From Paracoccaceae bacterium (GTDB lineage Bacteria > Pseudomonadota > Alphaproteobacteria > Rhodobacterales > Rhodobacteraceae), in NCBI GenBank assembly GCA_012036325.1, contig JAAUPC010000207.1, forward strand, positions 1 to 6,389: a stretch of 6,389 nt of DNA. The letters run 5' to 3'. Both the position numbers and the translations under genes were made by a program. Below are positions 1-6,389 of the stretch, piece after piece (within the stretch, counting starts at the first letter, position 1; every line of letters starts with the position of its first letter). Under the pieces are notes generated by a model. It did not search any database, was not told where the DNA came from, and worked only from the letters and a program-made list of their open reading frames with translations.

Positions 1-89
1 CGTGGGCTCGGCGTCTCAGCCTGACGGGAGGGGCCGTCGTTCCCGCATGAGGGGAGGGCGGAAAAAAACGAAACAAGGGAGTAGCACAC

Positions 90-347
90 ATGGCGGACAC
101 AACATCTGCCAATTCCTATTGGGCGGCAAACGTCCGGATCATCCTGATTTCGATCGTGATCTGGTTTGCCTGCTCGTTCGGACTTGGCATTCTTCTGCGG
201 CCTGCGCTTTCGGGCATCCACATCGGCGGCGCCGATCTGGGCTTCTGGTTTGCACAGAACGGCGCGATCTACGTCTTCCTGATCCTCATCTTCGTGTACG
301 CGAAGCTGATGAACAAGGTCGACCGTGATCACGGCGTCGAAGAGTAA
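90..347 (+). CDS. DUF4212 family small subunit of a sodium:solute symporter
   Basis: This 85-residue inner-membrane protein has two predicted helices, about residues 14-36 and 53-74, joined by a short loop rich in Gly and Ile. The segment GFWFAQNGAIYVF near residues 51-63 and the polar, acidic tail after MNKVDRD are typical of DUF4212 proteins, which are nearly always encoded directly upstream of a VC_2705-type symporter. The length is normal for the family. The ATG at 90 is chosen because AAGGGAG at 75-81 sits 8 bases upstream. The stop is 14 bases before the next start, so the two are almost certainly co-transcribed. By family knowledge it is a partner subunit of the large transporter; its exact role in transport is not shown by the sequence. 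Confidence 0.93.
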   Translation: MADTTSANSYWAANVRIILISIVIWFACSFGLGILLRPALSGIHIGGADLGFWFAQNGAIYVFLILIFVYAKLMNKVDRDHGVEE

Positions 348-361
348 GGGGGCAGAACCAG

Positions 362-2307
362 ATGGATCAGTTTACCCTTAACCTCATCGTCATCGGCCTG
401 TCCTTCGCGCTTTACTTCGGCATCGCGTTCTGGGCCCGCGCGGCATCAACTGCGGAGTTCTATGCCGCAGGCCAGGGCGTCGGCCCGGTGGTCAACGGCA
501 TGGCGACGGCGGCTGACTGGATGTCCGCCGCATCCTTCATCTCGATGGCGGGTCTCATCGCCTTCGGGGGCTACAACAACTCGGTCTTCCTGATGGGCTG
601 GACCGGCGGCTATGTGCTGCTCGCACTCCTGCTGGCACCGTACCTGCGCAAGTTCGGCAAGTTCACCGTGCCGGAATTCGTGGGCGACCGCTTCTACTCG
701 ACCTCGGCTCGCATGGTTGCCGTGGTCTGCCTTCTCGTCATCTCGATCACCTATGTTATCGGGCAGATGGTGGGCGTGGGCGTGACCTTCGCGCGCTTCC
801 TGGAAGTGTCGACCACGACGGGCCTTCTGATCGGTTCGGCGGTGGTGTTCGCCTATGCGGTGTTCGGCGGCATGAAGGGCATCACCTACACCCAGGTGGC
901 GCAGTATGTCGTGCTGATCATCGCCTACACCATCCCGGCGATGTTCATCTCGCTGAGCCTGACCAGCAACTTCGTGCCGCAGCTTGGCCTGATCGGGAGC
1001 TATGCGCCGACCGGGGGCGAGACCTACTTCCTGGACAAGCTTGACCAGGTGGTGACGGATCTGGGCTTTACCGCCTACACTGCCGACACCTCGAACATGC
1101 TGAACATGTTCCTGGTCACCATGTCGCTGATGATCGGCACCGCGGGTCTGCCGCACGTGATCATCCGCTTCTTCACGGTTCCCAAGGTTTCCGACGCCCG
1201 TTCGTCGGCTGGCTGGGCGCTGGTGTTCATCGCGCTTCTCTACACGGTCGCCCCGGCGGTCGGGTCGATGGCGCGTCTGAACATCACCACCACCTTCTGG
1301 CCGGGTGCGATTGACGGCGAGACCTTCTCGAAGCCAGCGCTTTCGATTGCTGAAATCGACAGCGACCCGGACCTGGTCTGGATCCGGAACTGGGAAAGAC
1401 CGGTCTTCTGAAGTTTGAAGACAAGAACGGCGACGGGATGATCCAGTACTTCAACGAGCCGAAAGCCGTCGCTGACGCCAACAAGGCGCTGGCGGATGCG
1501 AACAAGGCACTGGCCGATGCCGCCGCCGATGCCGACAAGGCACCGCTGGAAGCTGCGGTTGCCGAAGCCACCACCGCCCGTACGGCGGCGCTGGATGCGG
1601 CCATGCTGGGCGGCCAGTCGCTGTCCGCACAGGGCATCGTCGGCAACGAACTGACCACCGTGAACAACGACATCATGGTGCTTGCGAACCCCGAGATCGC
1701 CAAGCTTCCGGGCTGGGTGATCGCGCTGGTTGCTGCCGGTGGTCTTGCGGCCGCACTGTCGACCGCTGCGGGCCTGCTGCTGGCGATCTCGTCCGCCATC
1801 AGCCACGACCTGATCAAGGGCGCGCTGCGTCCCGACATCAGCGAAAAGGGCGAGCTTCTGGCCGCACGCATCTCGATGGCCTTTGCCATCGTGCTGGCGA
1901 CCTGGCTTGGTCTGAACCCGCCCGGCTTTGCCGCGCAGGTGGTGGCGCTGGCCTTCGGTCTGGCGGCTGCGACGATCTTCCCGGTGCTTATGATGGGGAT
2001 CTTCTCGACGAAAGTCGGCAAGGAAGGCGCCATCGTGGGGATGATCGTGGGTCTGTTGTCCACGTCCATCTACATCTTCATGTACCTGGGCTGGTTCTTC
2101 ATTCCCGGCACCAACTGGCTACCGAACACGCCGGATGCCCATTGGCTGGGGATCTCTCCGGCGGCCTTCGGTCCGGTTGGCGCGCTTCTGAACTTTGCAA
2201 CGGCCTACATCGTCTCGGCGATGTCCAAGGCCCCGCCGCGCGAAGTGCAGGAACTGATCCAGTCGATCCGCGTGCCGAAAGGTGCCGGCAAGGCTGTGGC
2301 CCACTAA
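362..2307 (+). CDS. VC_2705-type sodium:solute symporter large subunit (SSS/SLC5 family), frameshifted near 1396
   Basis: This is a Na+-coupled permease of the ActP-related branch of the SSS family, probably importing acetate or another small monocarboxylate (family-level inference). The first part (362-1411) reads to NWE, then RPVF and a stop. The frame one base back continues as KTGLLKFEDKNGDG and runs to 2307. Restoring one A at 1395-1397 gives 648 residues. The first helices include ATAADWMSAASFISMAG (residues 48-64). The cytoplasmic RFFTVPKVSDAR (269-280) precedes LeuT-type TM7. S467-T468 in LAAALSTAAG lie in LeuT-type TM8, where the Na2 site is expected. Between TM7 and TM8 is a loop of about 145 residues with an EF-hand-like stretch and Ala-rich heptads. 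AAGGGGG at 346-352 is the ribosome binding site. Family identity is near certain; whether the gene is intact in the organism is not. Confidence 0.92.
1394..1400 (+). other. Probable one-base deletion (A-run) causing a frameshift in the symporter gene
   Basis: Before this point the conserved protein reads in one frame up to NWE. After it the conserved protein continues one base back as KTGLLKF. Reading GAAAAGACC in place of GAAAGACC joins the two without loss of any residue. The loss of one A from a run of four is the most economical explanation. Confidence 0.85.
1471..1548 (+). repeat. In-gene 21-bp tandem repeat encoding Ala-rich heptads
   Basis: Two adjacent 21-base units at 1471-1491 and 1492-1512 both encode ADANKAL, with differences mainly at third codon positions. 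They are followed by a decayed continuation encoding ADAAADADKA and more Ala/Glu-rich sequence. The seven-residue period suggests an amphipathic helix or short coiled coil inside the TM7-TM8 loop of the symporter. Confidence 0.7.
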
Positions 2308-2313
2308 GCAATC

Positions 2314-2341
2314 CGCGCCTCCGGGGAAACCCGGGGGCGCG
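2314..2341 (+). terminator. Strong intergenic hairpin, possible terminator or mRNA processing/stability element
   Basis: A 12-bp stem (2314-2325 with 2330-2341) closes on a GAAA tetraloop (2326-2329). All pairs are Watson-Crick except one G-U wobble (2320 with 2335). It starts 7 bases after the symporter stop and ends about 10 bases before the purine-rich ribosome binding site of the next gene. No U-run follows, so it is not a classical intrinsic terminator. It may partly terminate transcription or protect the transporter mRNA from 3' decay, giving more transporter than regulator. Confidence 0.65.
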
Positions 2342-2366
2342 CACCATTCGGGAAGGGGGGCGCGAG

Positions 2367-4189
2367 ATGGACGAGGACACAAGCGCGCTGCTGGCCTTTC
2401 TTGAGACGGTCCACCCCTATGACAGCCTGCCGCGGGACGAGATGGCGCGTGTCGCCACCTCTTTCAGCCGCAGGCATTACGACGACACCGCCGTGATCTA
2501 TTCCGCCGGTGAGCCGATGACGGGCATCTACCTGATCCTTGAGGGGTCGGTTGAGGTGCTGGAACCTTCGGGCGGTCTGGTGTCGATCCTTGGGCCGCGC
2601 AACAGCTTTGGCGAGCGTGGGTTGATGCGCAACGGGATCGCGGTCACCACCGCACGCGCCACCTCAGGCGCGGACATCCTGATGCTGCCTGAGGCTGAGT
2701 TTCGCCGCCTGATCGCCAGCTATCCGGCGTTTGAGCGGTTCTTTCACCGGGGTCGGCAGACTGACAACCGCGCGGCGGACATTTCCACCCGCAAGGTCGG
2801 CGATCTGATCGCCCGTGCGCCAATTTCCGTGGGGCCGGGCGCGACGATCCGCGCGGCGGCGGGGATCATGCGGGATGCGCATATCTCCTGCCTTGCGGTG
2901 GTGGACGGGGATCGCCTGATCGGCATCGTGACCGCGCGGGATTTTACCAACAAGGTGCTGGCCGAAGGGCTGGACCCTGGTGCCCCGGTCAGCGCCGTGA
3001 TGGCTCGGGACCCGATGGTGCTGATGCCGGACAGTCTGGGCTCGGACGTGCTGAACCGGATGCTGGAACACCGGATTGGCCATCTGCCAGTGGTCGATGA
3101 TGGCAAGCTGGTCGGCATGATAACCCAGACCGACCTGGTTCGGTTTCAGGCGGTTTCCTCGGCATTGCTGGTGCGGGATGCGGCGACGGCGCAGACGGTG
3201 GCAGAGCTGGCGGAAAACACCGCCCGGATCCCGCAACTGCTGGTGCAGCTGGTTGGCGGCGGATCGGCGCATGAGGTGGTGACCCGGCTGGTCACCGATA
3301 TCGCCGATACCGCGACCCGCCGTCTGCTGGCGATGGCCGAAGCGGAACTGGGACGGCGCCGGTGCCCTACCTGTGGCTCGCCTGCGGCAGCCAGGGGCGG
3401 CAAGAACAGACCGGGGTCAGCGATCAGGACAACTGTCTGATGATCGACGATGCCGCGACCGAAGCGGACATGGCCTATTTCGCCAAGCTGGCGAAGATCG
3501 TCTGCGATGGCCTTGATGCCTGCGGCTATGTCTATTGCCCGGGGGACATGATGGCGACAAACCCGCAATGGCGGCAAAAGGTTGCGGTCTGGCGCGACTA
3601 TTTCCGGCGCTGGGTGACCACCCCCGACCCGATGGCGCAGATGCTGGCCAGCGTCATGTTCGACCTGCGCCCGATCGGCGGGACGGTGGGGCTTTACACG
3701 GGTCTGCAGGCCGAGGTGCTGGAGATGGCGGCGAAGAATTCGATCTTCGTGGCGCATATGGTGTCTAACAGTCTGAAGCACACGCCGCCCTTGGGCCTGT
3801 TGCGCGGTTTTGCCACGATCCGGTCGGGTGAGCACAAGAACCATATCGACCTCAAGATGAACGGCGTGGTGCCGGTGGTGGATCTGGGCCGCGTCTATGC
3901 GCTGATCGGGCAGCTTCCTGCGGCGAACACCCGCGCCCGGCTGGAGGCCGCGACCGAGGCCGGGATCATCAGCCCCAGCGGCGCGCGCGACCTGATCGAA
4001 GCCTATGACCTGATCGCCGAGGTCCGGCTGGAGCATCAGGCCCGGCGGGTGAAGGCGGGCGAGCGACCCGACAACTTCATCGCACCGTCGGAACTGTCGG
4101 ACTTCGAACGCAGCCACCTGCGCGACGCCTTTGTCGTCGTGCGCACCATGCAATCCGCCGTGGGATCGTCCCGCGGTGCCAGAACCTAG
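2367..4189 (+). CDS. cNMP-binding-like / CBS-CBS / DUF294 nucleotidyltransferase-like regulatory protein, frameshifted near 3352
   Basis: This is a cytoplasmic signalling protein, 607 residues when one base is restored near 3350-3352. Order of domains: cNMP-binding-like (about 17-125, with GIYLILEGSVEVL and FGERGLM); CBS 1 (145-200, ending GIVTARD); CBS 2 (207-262, ending GMITQTD); DUF294 nucleotidyltransferase-like core (about 300-440); DUF294 C-terminal domain (about 450-600, with DLKMNG and a FERSHLRDAF segment). The nucleotidyltransferase signature is intact across the repaired join: G341-S342-x-G-R345 and D353-x-D355. T189/D192 and T253/D256 keep the CBS ribose-binding pattern, so an adenine nucleotide ligand is plausible. 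ATG 2367 is chosen for GGAAGGGGGG at 2351-2360; an upstream open frame from 2142 overlaps the symporter and is not conserved. Such proteins commonly sit beside DUF4212/symporter pairs and GlnD-like activity is often suggested; the actual substrate is unknown. Confidence 0.9.
3350..3353 (+). other. Probable one-base deletion (G-run) causing a frameshift in the DUF294 gene
   Basis: The upstream frame reads MAEAELG and then turns into an Arg/Cys-rich unconserved tail ending at 3440. The frame one base back reads TAPVPYLWLACGSQGR, which is the expected DUF294 sequence. Restoring one G to the GGG run at 3350-3352 gives AELGTAPVPYLWLA and fuses all domains into one normal-length protein. Confidence 0.83.
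4156..4178 (+). other. Hairpin at the 3' end of the DUF294 coding region
   Basis: Bases 4156-4165 pair with 4169-4178 to form a 10-bp stem with a TCG loop, including two G-U wobbles. It ends 8 bases before the stop codon. There is no U-run. It could slow decay or mark a processing site between the regulator and the downstream genes, but stems of this strength also arise by chance in GC-rich coding DNA. Confidence 0.35.
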
Positions 4190-4203
4190 GACCCCTTGCC
4201 ACC

Positions 4204-4722
4204 ATGGCCATTGACCTGATCGCCGCCCTTTTCGTCGCCGCTGTCACCGGCCTTCTGGTCTGGCTTTTGCGGCGCTGGATCCCGGCCCTGCCGCGCTGGC
4301 TGGTGCCCGCCTCGGCCGGGTTGGCGCTGATCAGCTATACCGTGTGGAGCGAATACGATTGGTTCCCCCGGATGAGCGCGCAACTTCCCCCCGAGATCGA
4401 GGTTGTGGCCGAGCGGGAAGAAGCCTCGCCCTTCCGGCCGTGGAGCTTTCTGGCCCCTGCAACCACCAGCTTTGTAGCACTCGACCATCGCAAGACGCTG
4501 AGCCATCCGCAAAAGGCCGACTTGCGGATGGTCACGCTTTACAGCTTTGCCCGGACCGGCGGGATGACCGAGGGGCTGATGGCCGTCGACTGCGCCGGCC
4601 AGCGCCACGCGCTGATCGTCGAGGGGGCAAAGATCACCGAGGCGGGCGAATTGACCGGGGCCGAATGGCTGCCCGCCACTGCCGATGACCGTTTCCAGCA
4701 AGCTGCCTGCAGGGAGGGATAG
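4204..4722 (+). CDS. Uncharacterised membrane-anchored protein with probable periplasmic domain
   Basis: I do not recognise a named family with confidence. The 172 residues begin with two hydrophobic segments, about 4-23 and 33-49, separated by LLRRWIPALPRW. The positive charge there suggests that loop is cytoplasmic and the remaining residues 50-172 are periplasmic. That domain is short and mostly beta-like, with only two cysteines, C130 (in AVDC) and C169 (in QQAAC), which could form a disulfide. The pattern of a central DC, a later WLPATADD and a final Cys near the end is reminiscent of surface-adhesin E-type (PF16747) domains; this is a weak, unverified resemblance. The start has only a poor ribosome binding site (TAGGA about 12 bases upstream), so translation may be coupled to the preceding gene, whose stop is 14 bases away. 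The stop directly abuts the start of the response regulator. Confidence 0.8.
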   Translation: MAIDLIAALFVAAVTGLLVWLLRRWIPALPRWLVPASAGLALISYTVWSEYDWFPRMSAQLPPEIEVVAEREEASPFRPWSFLAPATTSFVALDHRKTLSHPQKADLRMVTLYSFARTGGMTEGLMAVDCAGQRHALIVEGAKITEAGELTGAEWLPATADDRFQQAACREG

Positions 4723-5103
4723 ATGGACCGAAAACCGCGTGTCCTTGTGGTAGAGGATGAAGAGAACATCGCCGTCGCGCTGGATTATTTGATGACGCGC
4801 GAAGGCTATGACCATGACCGGGTGGCCAGCGGGGCGGATGCCTTGCCGCGCATCCGGCTGACCCATCCGGACCTTGTGCTTCTGGACGTCATGCTGCCCG
4901 AGGTTTCGGGCTATGAGATCTGCGAAGGCATCCGCATGGACCCGTCATTGGCCGATGTGAAGGTGCTGATGATGACGGCGCGCGGGTCGGCCATCGAACG
5001 GCGCAAGGGCTTGGCGCTGGGGGCGGATGGCTTCATCTCGAAACCGTTCGAGTTGAAGGACCTGCGCGAGGAAGTGCGTCGCCTGTTAAGCGCGGGGGTG
5101 TAG
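4723..5103 (+). CDS. Single-domain response regulator (REC only, CheY-like)
   Basis: This 126-residue cytoplasmic protein is a receiver domain and nothing else. The full active site is present: acidic pair E11-D12, phosphoacceptor D55 in LVLLDVMLP, T85 in MMTA, and K107-P108 in ISKPFE, with F104 at the switch position. There is no DNA-binding or enzymatic output domain, so it must act by protein contact, as a phosphate shuttle or sink, or as an allosteric partner. It starts immediately after the preceding stop codon, with AGGGAGGG at 4711-4718 as a strong ribosome binding site inside the upstream gene. Only 4 bases separate it from the next gene, a kinase-like sensor, so the two are presumably a functional pair. 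That sensor lacks the usual histidine, so the phosphate donor is uncertain. Confidence 0.95.
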   Translation: MDRKPRVLVVEDEENIAVALDYLMTREGYDHDRVASGADALPRIRLTHPDLVLLDVMLPEVSGYEICEGIRMDPSLADVKVLMMTARGSAIERRKGLALGADGFISKPFELKDLREEVRRLLSAGV

Positions 5104-5107
5104 CGCC

Positions 5108-6389
5108 ATGCTGGCCCGCCTGTCCCTTCGACTGCGGGTCCTGTTGATCTTCGCAGGGCTGGCGGCTGCGGTGATCGGGGCGGTCTGCGTCGGGTTGTGG
5201 CTGGGCTATGCGCGGCTTGAGGACCCTTCCGCCGCGCAGGGGTTCGTGCAGGCCGGTGTGCTGGCGGGGTTTGCCACCTTGGGGCTGGTGGCCGGGGTCT
5301 GGTATCTGTTTGATCTGAACGTGGCCAAACCGATCGAGACCTTGTCCGGCGCGTTGCGCGCCCGCGCCCATTCCGACGTCAGTGCCGATCTGGATGCCGC
5401 CATTGCCCGCTACCTTGGCGACCTTGCCCCCGCTGCGCAGGCCGCGGCCCAAAGCCTGGCCGAGACGCGATCCGCCCTGGCCGAAGCTGTGGCGCGTGAA
5501 ACCCTGCAGCTGGGGTCGGAAAAGGCCCGGCTTGAGGCGCTCCTTTCAGATGTGCCTGCAGGCGTGATCCTGTGTTCCGCCGACCATGCGCTGGTCTTTT
5601 ACAACTCACCCGCCGCTGACGTGATCGGGGCCGGTCGCGGCGGTGGGCTGGAAGCGGGGCTGGACCGCAAGCTTTTCGACTATCTGCACGCCGCCCCCTT
5701 GCGGCATGCCTATGACAGGTTGCTGGCCACCGCCGACCCTGATGCCGTTTCAGACCTTTTGTGCACCACGGTTGCGGGGGCACGGGTGCTGGCCGCCCGC
5801 ATGCGGCTTTTGGGTGACGGGGCGGCGGGTTATGTGCTGACCTTGCGCGACATCACCGGCGACATGGCGCAAGAGGCCGCGCGTGAGGCGATGCTGGAAG
5901 GCGCGCTGGACAGCCTGCGCCGCCCAAGTGCCACGCTCGCGACCCTGGTCGAGGTGCTGCCAGAGGGTGCCTTGCCCGCGCCGATGCAAGCCGCGCTCAA
6001 GGATGAAGTCGCCCGCCTGTCACAGGCCGTAACCCAGTTTGGCATGGCGCGTGAGGCGGGTCAGGGCGAGGCGACGGTGCTGCCCCAGACCCGCGCCTCG
6101 GACCTCGCCGAAGGGCTGGTGGCGCGGCTTGCCAGCCTTGGCATCGAGGCCAAGGTGCAGACCGCGGACCTTCTGCTGCGCTGCAACGGGTTTGAGGTGA
6201 TCACCCTTCTGTCGGCCCTTTCCCAGGCGGTGGTGGCCAATGGGCCGATCACTGACCTGCAGCTGACCATCGAAGAGGAAGACTCCGGTGCCGCCATCCG
6301 GCTCTCCTGGCGGGGGGGGCGGGTCGGCGTGGGCCTGCTTGACCGCTGGCTCGCCAAACCGCTTTCCCCCGACGCGCCGACCGCCCGGC
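5108..6389 (+). CDS. Membrane-bound PAS sensor with degenerate histidine-kinase core (partial, runs off window end)
   Basis: The frame is open for 427 codons from ATG 5108 to the window end with no stop. Residues 10-34 and 48-69 are membrane helices with only about 13 residues between them, so there is no sizeable periplasmic sensor domain. A HAMP-like/coiled linker (about 70-142) follows, then a PAS domain (about 142-250, beginning LLSDVPAGVILC and ending YVLTLRDIT). Residues 258-315 look like a dimerisation helix: DSLRRP aligns with the kinase H-box HELRTP, but the histidine position is D268. Residues 330-427 resemble an ATPase region without clear N or G boxes. In Rhodobacterales I recall proteins of this layout carrying a DnaQ/PolC-type 3'-5' exonuclease domain at the C-terminus; that part would lie beyond the window and is unconfirmed. 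The start is 4 bases after the response regulator stop, with a GGGGG run 9 bases upstream. Confidence 0.85.
   Translation, partial: MLARLSLRLRVLLIFAGLAAAVIGAVCVGLWLGYARLEDPSAAQGFVQAGVLAGFATLGLVAGVWYLFDLNVAKPIETLSGALRARAHSDVSADLDAAIARYLGDLAPAAQAAAQSLAETRSALAEAVARETLQLGSEKARLEALLSDVPAGVILCSADHALVFYNSPAADVIGAGRGGGLEAGLDRKLFDYLHAAPLRHAYDRLLATADPDAVSDLLCTTVAGARVLAARMRLLGDGAAGYVLTLRDITGDMAQEAAREAMLEGALDSLRRPSATLATLVEVLPEGALPAPMQAALKDEVARLSQAVTQFGMAREAGQGEATVLPQTRASDLAEGLVARLASLGIEAKVQTADLLLRCNGFEVITLLSALSQAVVANGPITDLQLTIEEEDSGAAIRLSWRGGRVGVGLLDRWLAKPLSPDAPTAR

Noticed and set aside
25..45. Short inverted repeat CGGGA/TCCCG upstream of the first gene
   Set aside because: Only 5 bp with an 11-base loop in GC-rich DNA; too weak to call a terminator or operator. 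No convincing -35/-10 or -24/-12 promoter was found in 1-89 either.
446..1156. Long open frame on the minus strand across the symporter
   Set aside because: His/Arg-rich composition and exact overlap with conserved coding sequence on the plus strand mark it as an antisense shadow common in GC-rich genomes.
1392..1398. GGGAAAG as a programmed -1 frameshift site
   Set aside because: The incoming frame reads GAA-AGA, out of phase with the required G-GGA-AAG reading, and a simple homopolymer deletion explains the break.
1284..2069. 261-codon open frame on the minus strand
   Set aside because: Ala/Ser-rich low-complexity product that mirrors the Ala-rich coding strand; no recognisable domain or ribosome binding site.
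2142..2366. Upstream extension of the DUF294 gene frame into the symporter
   Set aside because: The residues are Arg/Gly-rich and do not resemble the family; the strong ribosome binding site at 2351-2360 supports ATG 2367 instead.
3146..4153. 335-codon open frame on the minus strand opposite the DUF294 gene
   Set aside because: His/Arg/Gln-rich shadow of a strongly conserved plus-strand gene, with no domain I recognise.
5382..5840. Short plus-strand open frames inside the sensor gene
   Set aside because: They are in other frames from the continuous 427-codon reading that starts at 5108 and carries the PAS and kinase-like domains.

Overview
This is a GC-rich window in which every gene lies on the plus strand with tight spacing. 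Codon use and gene content suggest an alphaproteobacterium, most likely of the Rhodobacter/Paracoccus group (Rhodobacterales). That placement is an inference from the protein sequences; there is no rRNA or other marker gene here. I saw no mobile elements, tRNAs, rRNAs or CRISPR repeats, and no gene on the minus strand.

Layout: (1) 1-89, a short leader ending in a strong ribosome binding site; no promoter could be assigned with confidence. (2) 90-347, the small DUF4212 subunit of a two-part sodium:solute symporter. (3) 362-2307, the large subunit (VC_2705-type SSS/SLC5 symporter), interrupted by a one-base frameshift near 1396. (4) 2314-2341, a strong 12-bp hairpin with a GAAA loop between transporter and regulator. 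(5) 2367-4189, a cNMP-binding-like/CBS-CBS/DUF294 nucleotidyltransferase-like regulator, interrupted by a second one-base frameshift near 3352. (6) 4204-4722, an uncharacterised membrane-anchored protein with a probable periplasmic domain. (7) 4723-5103, a single-domain response regulator. (8) 5108 to the window end, the start of a membrane-bound, PAS-containing, kinase-like sensor that runs off the edge.

The genes read as one uptake-and-signalling locus. A Na+-coupled transporter, probably for a small monocarboxylate such as acetate (family-level inference), is followed by a cytoplasmic regulator with ligand-binding CBS domains and a nucleotidyltransferase fold, then by a REC protein and a sensor. 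The sensor is unusual: where the kinase H-box should carry its phosphoacceptor histidine there is Asp268, although the following L-R-x-P is kept, and the ATPase region is also eroded. It is therefore unlikely to be an ordinary histidine kinase.

Both frameshifts look like loss of one base from a short homopolymer (A-run and G-run). The downstream frames are fully conserved, so sequencing or assembly error is at least as likely as real gene decay. The points most worth a second look are the His-less sensor next to a stand-alone receiver, the large Ala-rich, EF-hand-like insert in a periplasmic loop of the symporter, and the degenerate cyclic-nucleotide cassette in the regulator.
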